A stretch of DNA of 49,500 nt. It comes from Dinoroseobacter sp. (GTDB lineage: Bacteria > Pseudomonadota > Alphaproteobacteria > Rhodobacterales > Rhodobacteraceae). Below, piece by piece: positions 8,708 to 15,876 of this stretch. The translations under genes and the position numbers were made by a program. The DNA lies in NCBI GenBank assembly GCA_030066795.1, contig JASJAW010000038.1:1-49500 (forward strand). The letters are read 5' to 3'. The notes under the pieces were generated by a model. It worked only from the letters and a program-made list of their open reading frames with translations. It was not told where the DNA came from and searched no databases. Numbering within the stretch: position 1 is the first letter of the stretch; every line of letters starts with the position of its first letter.

Positions 8708-9493
8708 TCAGCCTAGATAGGGATATATGGAATTTTTATCGGTTTTTTCACCCAAAAGCCTTCGGGTCTCTAGTTTTCGAAGTCAGTAATAAAATCGCTA
8801 CGAAGGGCCTTTAGAATGATAGGAGACTTTGGTCCAGTGATGAGCTGGGATAACTTGCACAAGAGAATTCTTTTTTTTCAAATAATTTGAACGTACAGCG
8901 TGCCAGGGTTAGATTTTGTTGGTTCAAATGTGATTGGTGAGCGTAGGTTTGATGCAACTGTGAACAAACGGCTTTCCAGAAGCGGTTAATCAAACACTTT
9001 TTGCTATCCCGTTTCTGATCATTTCTTGGAGACACCTGCAAATAAGCCACAAGCCAGCAATAAAGGAGGTGTGGAAAGAAGTTCATGCCTTCGTCAACGA
9101 AAGACGCGCCGACAACAATTGCAGCGAACTAAAGAAATGCGCCCGCGGTTACGGAAGCCGCCGCGACGCTAAGCAACCATAGGACGTACTCCAAAAAATG
9201 GGCTCTTATTGAAACTGACGATACCTAACCGCTCAAGACCATCAAAAGACCCGTCACCATAGCTGCGCGATGTAAGTACGGCAGGTTCGACGGGCCGCAC
9301 CACGGTGTTGGCTCGGTCCGACTACGTCGGCTTCAGGCCAATTTCACCAGTTGATGCTGACCAGTTGAAAGTCCGGATCGTCCGCACAGCGGTCATTGGC
9401 GGTTTGTGTGTCTAAGGCCCAAAGTACCACGGTATCGGCAGATAAGTCTGGACTTCCGAGCGTCGCGGAGCGGTAGTGAGAGTGTTCTCAAGT
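8708..9493. other. Intergenic boundary between AT-rich region and GC-rich recombinase cassette
   Basis: No supported gene. Base composition changes visibly from AT-rich to GC-rich at about 9.1-9.3 kb, which suggests a junction between DNA of different origin. A minus-strand frame at 8811-9086 has no family resemblance. A 15-codon frame from about 9085 after AAGGAGG (MPSSTKDAPTTIAAN) is too short to call. Confidence 0.4.
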
Positions 9494-9558
9494 AGCTCGG
9501 ATTTCCCGAGCTCCACTCAGTACAGGGCGGTGGATCGACTGCTGCCCACTGAGTGGAG
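9494..9558 (+). promoter_or_regulatory. Two overlapping hairpins before the DUF3489 gene
   Basis: Hairpin 1: AGCTCGG (9494-9500), loop of 5, CCGAGCT (9506-9512). Hairpin 2: CTCCACTCAGT (9511-9521) pairs perfectly over 11 bases with ACTGAGTGGAG (9548-9558), with an inner GGGC (9525-9528) / GCCC (9544-9547) pairing. The two share bases 9511-9512 and so compete at the edge. The right arm of hairpin 2 contains the GGAG that serves as ribosome binding site for the GTG at 9566, so folding would hide it. As DNA it could instead be a recombinase or repressor site. Confidence 0.55.
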
Positions 9559-9565
9559 AAGTCTA

Positions 9566-9817
9566 GTGCCCAAATTTCCCGCGAGTGACAGATCAGGTTC
9601 GGCAAAGAAGGCAGCGACGCACCCGGCGCAGCTGCGCAAGCTGCTGACCCGCAAGTCCGGCGCGACGATACCCCAGATCCAGAAGGCTTTCGGCTGGCAA
9701 CCACATACCGCGCAAGCTGCGATCGCCGCGCAGCGCAAAGCTGGGTGTTTGATCGAACGGACCGACAGCGACCAAGGCTCTGTTTACAGGATCGTTAACA
9801 CGGGCGCGGGGGCTTGA
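9566..9817 (+). CDS. DUF3489 domain protein
   Basis: 83 residues from GTG 9566, chosen because GGAGAAG lies just upstream; the longer frame from 9476 would read through the hairpins and has no such signal. Nearly the whole protein is the DUF3489 domain, a small winged-helix-like fold: PAQLRKLLTRKSGATIPQIQ, then GWQPHTAQAAIAA and a closing VYRIV. The family commonly occurs beside DUF2924 proteins and large serine recombinases in alphaproteobacterial mobile elements, exactly as here. It is probably DNA-binding and may act as a recombination accessory or regulator; this role is inferred. Its stop overlaps the TTG start of the next gene (TTGA). Confidence 0.72.
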   Translation: MPKFPASDRSGSAKKAATHPAQLRKLLTRKSGATIPQIQKAFGWQPHTAQAAIAAQRKAGCLIERTDSDQGSVYRIVNTGAGA

Positions 9818-10227
9818 GCGGGGACACAAGAGACACGCTGGCAGTCTTGCTTGCCGAGATCGCAGCTCTCGACCGACCCGCCTGTATTGACAGCTGGAGA
9901 GAGGCCTTGGGACGACCGCCGCCCAAACACCTGTCATTACAGTTCATGAAGCGCGTGCTGATCTGGGACATGCAGAACCAGCGTCTCGGTGCCGTATCGG
10001 CAAAGACCAAACGCCGGCTCCAGCAGATCGCCTCTGGAAAGTCTTCCCAGACGCCGGTCAAGCCGGGCTCCTACCTGGTGCGGGAATGGAACGGCCGGAC
10101 CTATCAGGTCGAGGTGACAGAAGGTGGCTATCTCATGGACGGCAAGTCCTGGCGGTCGCTATCCGCCATCGCCAGACACATCACCGGGGTGCACTGGTCT
10201 GGTCCGCGCTTTTTCGGGGTACAGTGA
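9814..10227 (+). CDS. DUF2924 domain protein
   Basis: 137 residues from TTG 9814, overlapping the preceding stop by four bases; no better start is present. The order of conserved segments is that of DUF2924: an N-terminal helical part (ALDRPACIDSWREALGRPPPKHLS), a basic middle (AKTKRRLQQI), then GSYLVREWNGRTYQVEV and a C-terminal SLSAIARHITGVHWSGPRFFG. The C-terminal half resembles small DNA-binding domains of phage and plasmid proteins. It sits between DUF3489 and the serine recombinase with translational coupling on both sides (TGATG into the recombinase), so it is a fixed member of this integration cassette. Biochemical function is not established. Confidence 0.8.
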   Translation: MSGDTRDTLAVLLAEIAALDRPACIDSWREALGRPPPKHLSLQFMKRVLIWDMQNQRLGAVSAKTKRRLQQIASGKSSQTPVKPGSYLVREWNGRTYQVEVTEGGYLMDGKSWRSLSAIARHITGVHWSGPRFFGVQ

Positions 10228-11855
10228 TGCGGCGGATACGGTGCGCCATCTATACACGCAAGAGCTCCGAGGAGGGTCTCGCGCAGGACTTCAACTCGCT
10301 TGATGCGCAGCGGGAGGCCCGCGAGGACTATATTGCCAGTCAGAAGCATGAAGGCTGGGAGCTGCTGCCAGACCGTTATGATGATGGAGGTATTTCCGGA
10401 GGTCATCTGGATCGCCCGTCTTTGCAGCGCCTCATGGAGGCTGTGGACGATAAGCAGGTAGATCAGATTGTCGTCTACAAGATCGACCGTCTGACGCGGT
10501 CTCTGGCTGACTTCGCCAAGCTGGTGGAGCGACTGGATTCAGCAGAGGCATCGTTTGTCTCGGTCACCCAAAGCTTCAACACCGCAACCAGTATGGGGCG
10601 CCTGACCCTGAACGTGCTGCTGTCCTTCGCACAGTTCGAGCGCGAGGTGACCGCGGAGCGCATCCGGGACAAGATCGCGGCCTCCAAGCGCAAAGGGCTG
10701 TGGATGGGAGGGAATGTCCCGCTGGGATACCAGGCGGACGGCAGGACACTGAAGATCGATGCGGAGGAGGCTCGGACAATAAAGACACTATTCGATCTGT
10801 ATCTTGAGCATGGCGTTATCCGCATCGTGAAAGAGCGTGCGGAAGAACTTGGTCTGAGATCACGCCAGCGGGTGCGCGGGGCAGGGCGCATCTCTGGCGG
10901 TCTGCCCTTTGATCGCGGTCATATCCACCACATCCTCAGCAACCCAATCTACGCCGGGCGGATCCGGCATAAGGGTCAGATTTATGAGGGGCAGCATCCT
11001 GCGATCATCGATCCGGGTGTTTGGGAACAGGTTCAGAAGCGGCTCGAAGATGCAGCTGCAAAAGACCGCGGCACCAAACGCAAGACCGCGCCATCTCTTC
11101 TGGCCGGCAAGCTCTTTGACGAGACAGGCGACCGGCTGACACCGAGCCACAGTCGGAAGAACGGTAAGCGCCTGCGCTACTACATCTCTCACCGACTGGT
11201 GAAAGACCGCAGCCGGAAGTATCCGGATGCCTGGCGCCTGCCTGCGGAAGAACTGGAGACGCTCATCGCAGATCTCATCAGAAAGAGCCTGAACCGCCCT
11301 GAGTATATTACAGCCCTCATGCCGGGTGTATCGGCCGCAGAGATCCCGGGCATCTCCACGAAATTGCAATCCATCCAAAGGGCGAAACAGTGCCTTGCTC
11401 TTGTCGCGCGTGTGGATCTCAAGCCGGGGAAGCTAATTGCTCTTATTGGTCGCCATCAAATCGCCGAGCTTGTTGGATGTGAAAGTGACCGGATAGATCC
11501 GACCTCCTTGCGTCTTGAATCGCCTTTCCGGATGCGCAGGCGCGGAGTCGAACTGAAGCTGCATCTGGGAGATGCCCCAGCGGAGGTGGATCGTACTCTG
11601 GTACGGAGCATCGTGAAGGCAAATCGGTGGATGGCTATGATCCTTAGCGGAAAGACCTTCGCTGAGATCGCAGAGGTGGAAGGGACATCCAAACGCCGGG
11701 TTCAGGCTGTGGTTGATCTGGCGATGCTTGCGCCAGATATTCTCGACGCCATCGCATCAGGGGAACAGCCAGAAGGTCTTACGACCGATTATCTCATCAA
11801 GTCAGGTGTTCCGGCGTCTTGGTCCGAGCAGCGTGAACAGTTCGCGAAGCTCTGA
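10227..11855 (+). CDS. Large serine recombinase (site-specific integrase)
   Basis: 542 residues from ATG 10227, which overlaps the DUF2924 stop (TGATG); the in-frame start at 10086 would lie inside that gene. The N-terminal resolvase domain has the catalytic Ser (Ser13 in IYTRKSSEE), GISGGHLDRPSLQRLM, KIDRLTRS and FEREVTAERIRDKI. A recombinase domain follows (GNVPLGYQ..., FDRGHIHHILSNPIYAGRIRHKG), then a zinc-ribbon-like region without obvious Cys pairs and a C-terminal helical part with a helix-turn-helix-like SGKTFAEIAEVEGTSKRRVQ. Such enzymes integrate and excise phages and genomic islands at short attachment sites. The gene ends about 180 bases from a tRNA-Gln 3' end and is flanked by inverted repeats, suggesting it marks one end of an island. 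Confidence 0.93.
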   Translation: MRRIRCAIYTRKSSEEGLAQDFNSLDAQREAREDYIASQKHEGWELLPDRYDDGGISGGHLDRPSLQRLMEAVDDKQVDQIVVYKIDRLTRSLADFAKLVERLDSAEASFVSVTQSFNTATSMGRLTLNVLLSFAQFEREVTAERIRDKIAASKRKGLWMGGNVPLGYQADGRTLKIDAEEARTIKTLFDLYLEHGVIRIVKERAEELGLRSRQRVRGAGRISGGLPFDRGHIHHILSNPIYAGRIRHKGQIYEGQHPAIIDPGVWEQVQKRLEDAAAKDRGTKRKTAPSLLAGKLFDETGDRLTPSHSRKNGKRLRYYISHRLVKDRSRKYPDAWRLPAEELETLIADLIRKSLNRPEYITALMPGVSAAEIPGISTKLQSIQRAKQCLALVARVDLKPGKLIALIGRHQIAELVGCESDRIDPTSLRLESPFRMRRRGVELKLHLGDAPAEVDRTLVRSIVKANRWMAMILSGKTFAEIAEVEGTSKRRVQAVVDLAMLAPDILDAIASGEQPEGLTTDYLIKSGVPASWSEQREQFAKL

Positions 11856-11914
11856 GCGGAACCGCTCCACAGTCTACCAAACTCGTACCGCCGAATTGGC
11901 AAACAGAGACTGAG

Positions 11915-12001
11915 GGCCGAAATCGGCCGTTTCTGCTCTGCATCCCCTGTCTCAGTCAGAAACTGCCCGCGCCAAGCCGCCGATATTGCGCGACAATATC
12001 G
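11915..12001. repeat. Two inverted repeats after the recombinase gene
   Basis: First: GGCCG-AAAT-CGGCC (11915-11928), followed by GTTTCTG, a weak terminator candidate for the recombinase. Second: CGATATTG (11981-11988), 5-base spacer, CAATATCG (11994-12001), a perfect 8-bp repeat with no T-run on either strand, placed between the recombinase stop and the tRNA-Gln 3' end. The second repeat could be an attachment-site core or protein site; this is inference. Confidence 0.4.
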
Positions 12002-12037
12002 ATCCAATCTATCGTCGGCCGAGAACTGAGGAGTAGG

Positions 12038-12112
12038 TGGCTGGGGTGGTAGGATTCGAACCTACGGTACACGGTACCAAAAACCGCTGCCTTACCGCTT
12101 GGCTACACCCCA
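12038..12112 (-). tRNA. tRNA-Gln (anticodon TTG)
   Basis: 75 bases including an encoded 3' CCA. The acceptor stem TGGGGTG pairs with CACCCCA. The D arm is GTAGCCAAGCGGTAAGGC, and the anticodon arm is GCGGT-TTTTGGT-ACCGT with TTG at the anticodon (one G-T closing pair). The T arm contains GTAGGTTCGAATCCTAC. The sequence closely follows bacterial tRNA-Gln. Its 3' end points toward the recombinase cassette, a classical arrangement for island integration. Confidence 0.96.
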
Positions 12113-12124
12113 ACAGTGGCGTTG

Positions 12125-12153
12125 GAGATACGATCACTGTTCGGGCAGCGCAA
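12125..12153 (-). promoter_or_regulatory. Promoter of tRNA-Gln
   Basis: On the minus strand TTGCGC (12153-12148), exactly 17 bases, then TATCTC (12130-12125), ending about a dozen bases before the tRNA 5' end. The -35 is like that of the rRNA promoter at the right edge (TTGCGG). Confidence 0.5.
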
Positions 12154-12211
12154 GACCCTTATCCAAAAAAACTAGTTGGGAATGCACCGGTCCTGCGGAT
12201 AGGGACTCAGA

Positions 12212-13045
12212 TCACACGCGCAGTGGATCAGCCTTTGCAAGGTGATCAAACCGCATCAGGCTCTCAACGAGTTTTGGCATATCGCGCAAGGGGATCATAT
12301 TCGGGCCATCTGAGGGGGCATTGTCAGGATCCTGGTGGGTTTCGATGAACACGGCGGCAATGCCAAGGCTCACTGCTGTGCGGGCCATCACAGGTGCGAA
12401 TTCCCTTTGGCCGCCACTAGACGAACCCTGTCCTCCCGGTTGTTGTACGGAGTGCGTGGCATCCATCACCACCGGGTAGCCCGAACGCGCCATGGTCGGC
12501 AGGCTGCGCATATCCGTCACCAAGGTGTTGTAGCCAAAGGATACCCCGCGCTCAGTTAACAGGATCTTGTCGTTGCCAGTGGACGACACTTTCGCTGCCA
12601 CGTTGTCCATATCCCAAGGTGCAAGAAACTGCCCCTTCTTGATGTTGACGGCAGCCCCTGTCTCGCCAGCGGCAACCAGAAGATCAGTCTGACGCGACAG
12701 AAAGGCCGGAATTTGCAGGACATCTACAGCTTCTGCGGCTGGCGCGCATTGGTCAGGCGCATGAATATCCGTCAATACAGGCACGCCTAGTGTCTGGCCA
12801 ACATCGGCGAGAATATCGAGACCAGACGCCATGCCCACGCCGCGTTTGCCAGAAACAGAAGTCCGATTGGCTTTGTCATAGGACGCTTTAAAAATGTAGC
12901 CGGCTCCGACTGCGGCGCACGCGTCTTTCATTGCGCTGCCTATCTCAAGAGCATGTTCACGGCTTTCAAGTTGGCAAGGGCCGGCGATCACCGTGAGGGG
13001 GCTGTCATTTCCAACCTGAACACCACGTAGTTCTATCGTTTTCAT
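12212..13045 (-). CDS. kdsA: 3-deoxy-8-phosphooctulonate synthase (Kdo-8-phosphate synthase)
   Basis: 277 residues, full length. It condenses phosphoenolpyruvate with arabinose-5-phosphate to Kdo-8-phosphate for lipopolysaccharide or Kdo-linked capsule. Visible signatures: IAGPCQLES near residue 20, YIFKASYDKANR, VPVLTDIH, QIPAFLSRQTDLL, VNIKKGQF, DATHSVQQPGG and a C-terminal DGPNMIPL. Cys24 in IAGPC is the residue that marks the metal-dependent class (as in Aquifex); the metal-free enterobacterial class has Asn there. The start directly follows the stop of the capsule-export gene upstream (TAG then ATG), so kpsT, kpsE-like and kdsA form one operon, and the Kdo made here may feed the exported polysaccharide's lipid linker. 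Confidence 0.95.
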   Translation of the reverse strand: MKTIELRGVQVGNDSPLTVIAGPCQLESREHALEIGSAMKDACAAVGAGYIFKASYDKANRTSVSGKRGVGMASGLDILADVGQTLGVPVLTDIHAPDQCAPAAEAVDVLQIPAFLSRQTDLLVAAGETGAAVNIKKGQFLAPWDMDNVAAKVSSTGNDKILLTERGVSFGYNTLVTDMRSLPTMARSGYPVVMDATHSVQQPGGQGSSSGGQREFAPVMARTAVSLGIAAVFIETHQDPDNAPSDGPNMIPLRDMPKLVESLMRFDHLAKADPLRV

Positions 13046-14785
13046 CTATCCTGATACCTGTTCACGCAGGACCGACACGGTCAGCGATACCATCAGGTAA
13101 ATGCCAGCGAAGATCAAAAACGCAAGGAAGGTGTTCTCCAGAGCTCGCGGGTAACTGGCTTCGTCAGGTGCGATTGGACGCACGCCCAAGGACAGATAGC
13201 GCACCTGCCGGTTCGCTTCGATCCGTGCGCTTTCCAACTGCTGCAAGGACTGGCTGAGCATAACCTGTCGTGTTTCCAGATCGGCTTGCGCGATAACAAG
13301 TTCGCCAGAGACCCGAGCAAGCGATGCCTGACCGTCCGCGCCCTCGGTCATCTCTCCACGCAACTCCTCGATTATGCCTTCTAGGCGCTGAATATTGCCT
13401 TCTCGCAACGCAACTCGCGAAGCGTTGGGGCGAGGGTTCTGCATAATTTCCTGCAGTCGAAGCTGTTCGTTTGCGAGTTGAAGTTCAAAAGTGGCGATCT
13501 GTTGCATCTGGGTGGAGGCCTCGAGATCAGCGCTCAGCACCCCGCGCGATTCCTGAAGGTCGAGCACCCTCTGTTGCGCTTCCTCGACCTTTGCTTCGGC
13601 TTCTTCGTAGCTGGCGCGCGCGCCGCTCATTTGGTCTTCGCGAAGACGTTGCGTCAGGTTGTCCACCTGTTCTTCAGCATAAGACAAAAGTGCAGTTGCA
13701 AACGCTTCGCTGTCTTCCGGTGTGGTGGCAATGACCTCCATACGGACGATGCCCTCGGTGGGGTCAAAGCCGATTTTGACTTTCTCTGTGTAGAGCGCGT
13801 ACGCGTCCTCATTGGATGCGTCTTGTGGCAAGCGCTGGAAGTAATCGATCGAAGGCGCTGAGAAATGCGCTTTGAATCCAAGATCCTCATCCAGCCGCAG
13901 CATCGCTTCACGCGATGTCAGGTAGCTTTGAACTGTGACCGCATCTTGCGTTGTGCCTGCACCCCCAGCGCCGAACATTCCGCCGAGACCCGCTGCTGCT
14001 CCGCCACCCTGACCATCCGCCTGCTGGATGATAAACTGTGAGTGCGTTGCAAACATCGGCGTTGCAATGAGGAAATAATATATTCCTGCCAAAAGGGTCG
14101 GTACGAAAACGAACGCCGACAGCCGCGCGGTTAACAGTGCAATGCGCCGTTTGCGCCGCTGAGCGATTTCGCTTTGTATCTTTTGAACTTCGCGCGCGAT
14201 ATCCGCTTCGGACTGGACTTGGGGAGATGGGACGTCAGAGGATGGCACGGTGGCCGGAAGGTTCGCCTTTTTCTTTTCCGCAACGAGGTCGAGGATCGAC
14301 TCGCGTGTAAACGGATCAATCCCCTGCGCTCTAAGCATGCGTACGGCATCAATGTCGGTCTCAGGTTTCAATCCGTGGCGCAGGGCCACCCGCCGCGCAA
14401 TCCTCAGTTGTCTGCCGGTCAAGCCTTCGGCAAGAATGTCGGCATCCGTCGTGCCGCCAGTCGAGTTGCCGCCTGTGTTGCTGGCAGCCGCCGCCGGCTT
14501 TTTGAAATTGGGCGTCTGCTTGCTTTTAGGTGGAGACTTGGGTTTCGGGGCCGCGCTCTTCGCGTCCGAACTTGGCTTGGGCGTCTTCGGCTTTTTCAGC
14601 GGCTCGAGTGGTTGTTCCGGCGTCGTTACCGCCGCGGAGCCAGGCGTTGGTGCGTCGTCCGCGACAGCTTCGGCACGCTCCGTTTTCGAGGGTTCCGTCG
14701 TCAACGGACCGTTAGCGCGTTGCCTGGCCAAAGACCGTGCCACATCAGAGCGGCGGATCCTGAATTTCTTAACCGTCGGCGTCAT
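13046..14785 (-). CDS. Capsule polysaccharide export inner-membrane protein (KpsE/Wzz family)
   Basis: 579 residues from ATG 14785; the longer frame (14839) has 18 extra residues inside kpsT and no need for them. The first 170 or so residues are Lys/Pro/Ala-rich and probably disordered. A helical stretch and membrane helix 1 follow (ALLTARLSAFVFVPTLLAGIY). The periplasmic part starts with SQFIIQQADG and a Gly-rich loop, then long coiled-coil helices. Membrane helix 2 (FLAFLIFAGIYLMVSLTVSVL) is near the C-terminus. This is the polysaccharide co-polymerase topology of KpsE/BexC, which bridges the ABC exporter to the outer membrane. The long N-terminal tail is not typical of KpsE. The start overlaps the kpsT end by 17 bases and kdsA follows directly. 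Confidence 0.88.
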   Translation of the reverse strand: MTPTVKKFRIRRSDVARSLARQRANGPLTTEPSKTERAEAVADDAPTPGSAAVTTPEQPLEPLKKPKTPKPSSDAKSAAPKPKSPPKSKQTPNFKKPAAAASNTGGNSTGGTTDADILAEGLTGRQLRIARRVALRHGLKPETDIDAVRMLRAQGIDPFTRESILDLVAEKKKANLPATVPSSDVPSPQVQSEADIAREVQKIQSEIAQRRKRRIALLTARLSAFVFVPTLLAGIYYFLIATPMFATHSQFIIQQADGQGGGAAAGLGGMFGAGGAGTTQDAVTVQSYLTSREAMLRLDEDLGFKAHFSAPSIDYFQRLPQDASNEDAYALYTEKVKIGFDPTEGIVRMEVIATTPEDSEAFATALLSYAEEQVDNLTQRLREDQMSGARASYEEAEAKVEEAQQRVLDLQESRGVLSADLEASTQMQQIATFELQLANEQLRLQEIMQNPRPNASRVALREGNIQRLEGIIEELRGEMTEGADGQASLARVSGELVIAQADLETRQVMLSQSLQQLESARIEANRQVRYLSLGVRPIAPDEASYPRALENTFLAFLIFAGIYLMVSLTVSVLREQVSG

Positions 14786-15428
14786 AGTTGTAGAGCCTTT
14801 TTGCTTCTTCGAGCGTGTTGAAGAGGTAGAGCTTGCCATTTTTTAGAACGCCGGCAGAGCTGCAGAACTTCTCTAAGATTTTGGCGTCGTGAGATACGAT
14901 GACAAGGGTCGCGCGGTCCAGCCGGTCTTTCATCGCGCTGCCCGCGCGCTTGTTGAATCCGACATCCATAGTTGACGGCATACCCTCGTCGATCAGGTAG
15001 AAGTCGAAATCGAGCGCCATCATTAAGGCAAATGAGAACCGTGCGCGCATTCCGGCACTGTAAGTACCAACGGGCATCTCGAAATACTCGTCAATCCCGG
15101 CAAGATAGCGGCAGAAGGCTTCGACATAGTCTTCATCCAGATGATACAGCTTCGCGATATAGCGGGCGTTTTCGACCCCGGTGAGCTTCGGGGTAATCCC
15201 CCCCATAAAACCGAGTGGGAAAGAGATTCGGCCCTCGCGGCGAATGCGACCTTCATCGGGTTTTTCAAGCCCCGCCATCATGTTGATCAAAGTCGTCTTG
15301 CCAGTTCCGTTTTTGGCCAGAATCCCAAGCGACTTTCCAGGCTCCACACGAAAAGAAGCCTGATCTAATATGACCTTACGGTTCTTGCCGGTCCAAAAGG
15401 ACTTGCTGACTTGATCGAATTCGATCAC
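14769..15428 (-). CDS. Capsular polysaccharide ABC transporter ATP-binding protein (KpsT family)
   Basis: 219 residues, typical for KpsT/BexA. Walker A is AKNGTGKT (38-45), the ABC signature is YSAGMRARF (123-131), Walker B is FYLIDE (143-148), and the switch His is 180 (VIVSHD). It powers export of capsule polysaccharide through a membrane permease (KpsM). No kpsM-like gene lies beside it: the next 450 bases are non-coding and then an unrelated permease follows, so the partner must be encoded elsewhere. The downstream kpsE-like gene overlaps by 17 bases. A 19-base palindrome sits 19 bases before the start and may be an operator. Confidence 0.92.
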   Translation of the reverse strand: MIEFDQVSKSFWTGKNRKVILDQASFRVEPGKSLGILAKNGTGKTTLINMMAGLEKPDEGRIRREGRISFPLGFMGGITPKLTGVENARYIAKLYHLDEDYVEAFCRYLAGIDEYFEMPVGTYSAGMRARFSFALMMALDFDFYLIDEGMPSTMDVGFNKRAGSAMKDRLDRATLVIVSHDAKILEKFCSSAGVLKNGKLYLFNTLEEAKRLYNYDADG

Positions 15429-15446
15429 TGCTGATGCCTCGCGCTT

Positions 15447-15465
15447 TAAACCATTAGGTGGTTTA
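15447..15465. promoter_or_regulatory. Palindrome upstream of kpsT
   Basis: TAAACCA-TTAGG-TGGTTTA, a perfect 7-bp inverted repeat with 5-base spacer, 19 bases before the kpsT start codon. Size and position fit a dimeric repressor or activator site for the kpsT-kpsE-kdsA operon. The binding protein is unknown. Confidence 0.45.
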
Positions 15466-15876
15466 CGCCGGGTGGGTTAAGGTACGACTGCCAGTCCCAC
15501 ACCATTTGCCGACAAATGTAGCAAAATCTGCCGAAAAGGTAAGCTCAATAAATGTTAAACGCTACGGCAACTTGGCACTGCGCGAGGGTTCGCGCAGTCA
15601 GCTTTTGCGACTGCGCGTGGAATCGCTGAGCTCGATTGACTCTGGAACAGAGCAAGCTAAGCGACCGTTGGCAGCAGACCTGCGATACCGAAGTTCAAAG
15701 GCGGACGATGCCAATCTGCGGCGGGGCCTAAACCAGAAAGCGGCCATACACCTGATCAAGACGATCGAATTGTCCTTTTGCCGCTGCTCTTGTTTTACTG
15801 CGTCCAAAGCGGGGCACCCGCTTCTACAAGGGTGCTTGGCCATCGGTGTGCATCAGGTTGTATTGCGGTACTCAGC
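15466..15876. other. Non-coding spacer with a strong hairpin
   Basis: No convincing gene; a plus-strand frame at 15458-15880 has no family resemblance. A perfect hairpin ACTGCGCGA-GGGT-TCGCGCAGT lies at 15577-15598, followed by CAGCTTTTGCG and another partial copy of the arm (GACTGCGCG at about 15609). No gene points into it that it would obviously terminate on the plus strand. Confidence 0.4.

Noticed and set aside
8811..9086. 91-codon minus-strand frame after the hybrid kinase
   Set aside because: Unusual composition, no start signal, lies at a composition junction.
12038..12060. Second copy of the tRNA-Gln 3' end marking the far end of an island
   Set aside because: No repeat of this 3' segment was found by eye in 1-12000; the other end may be outside the window.
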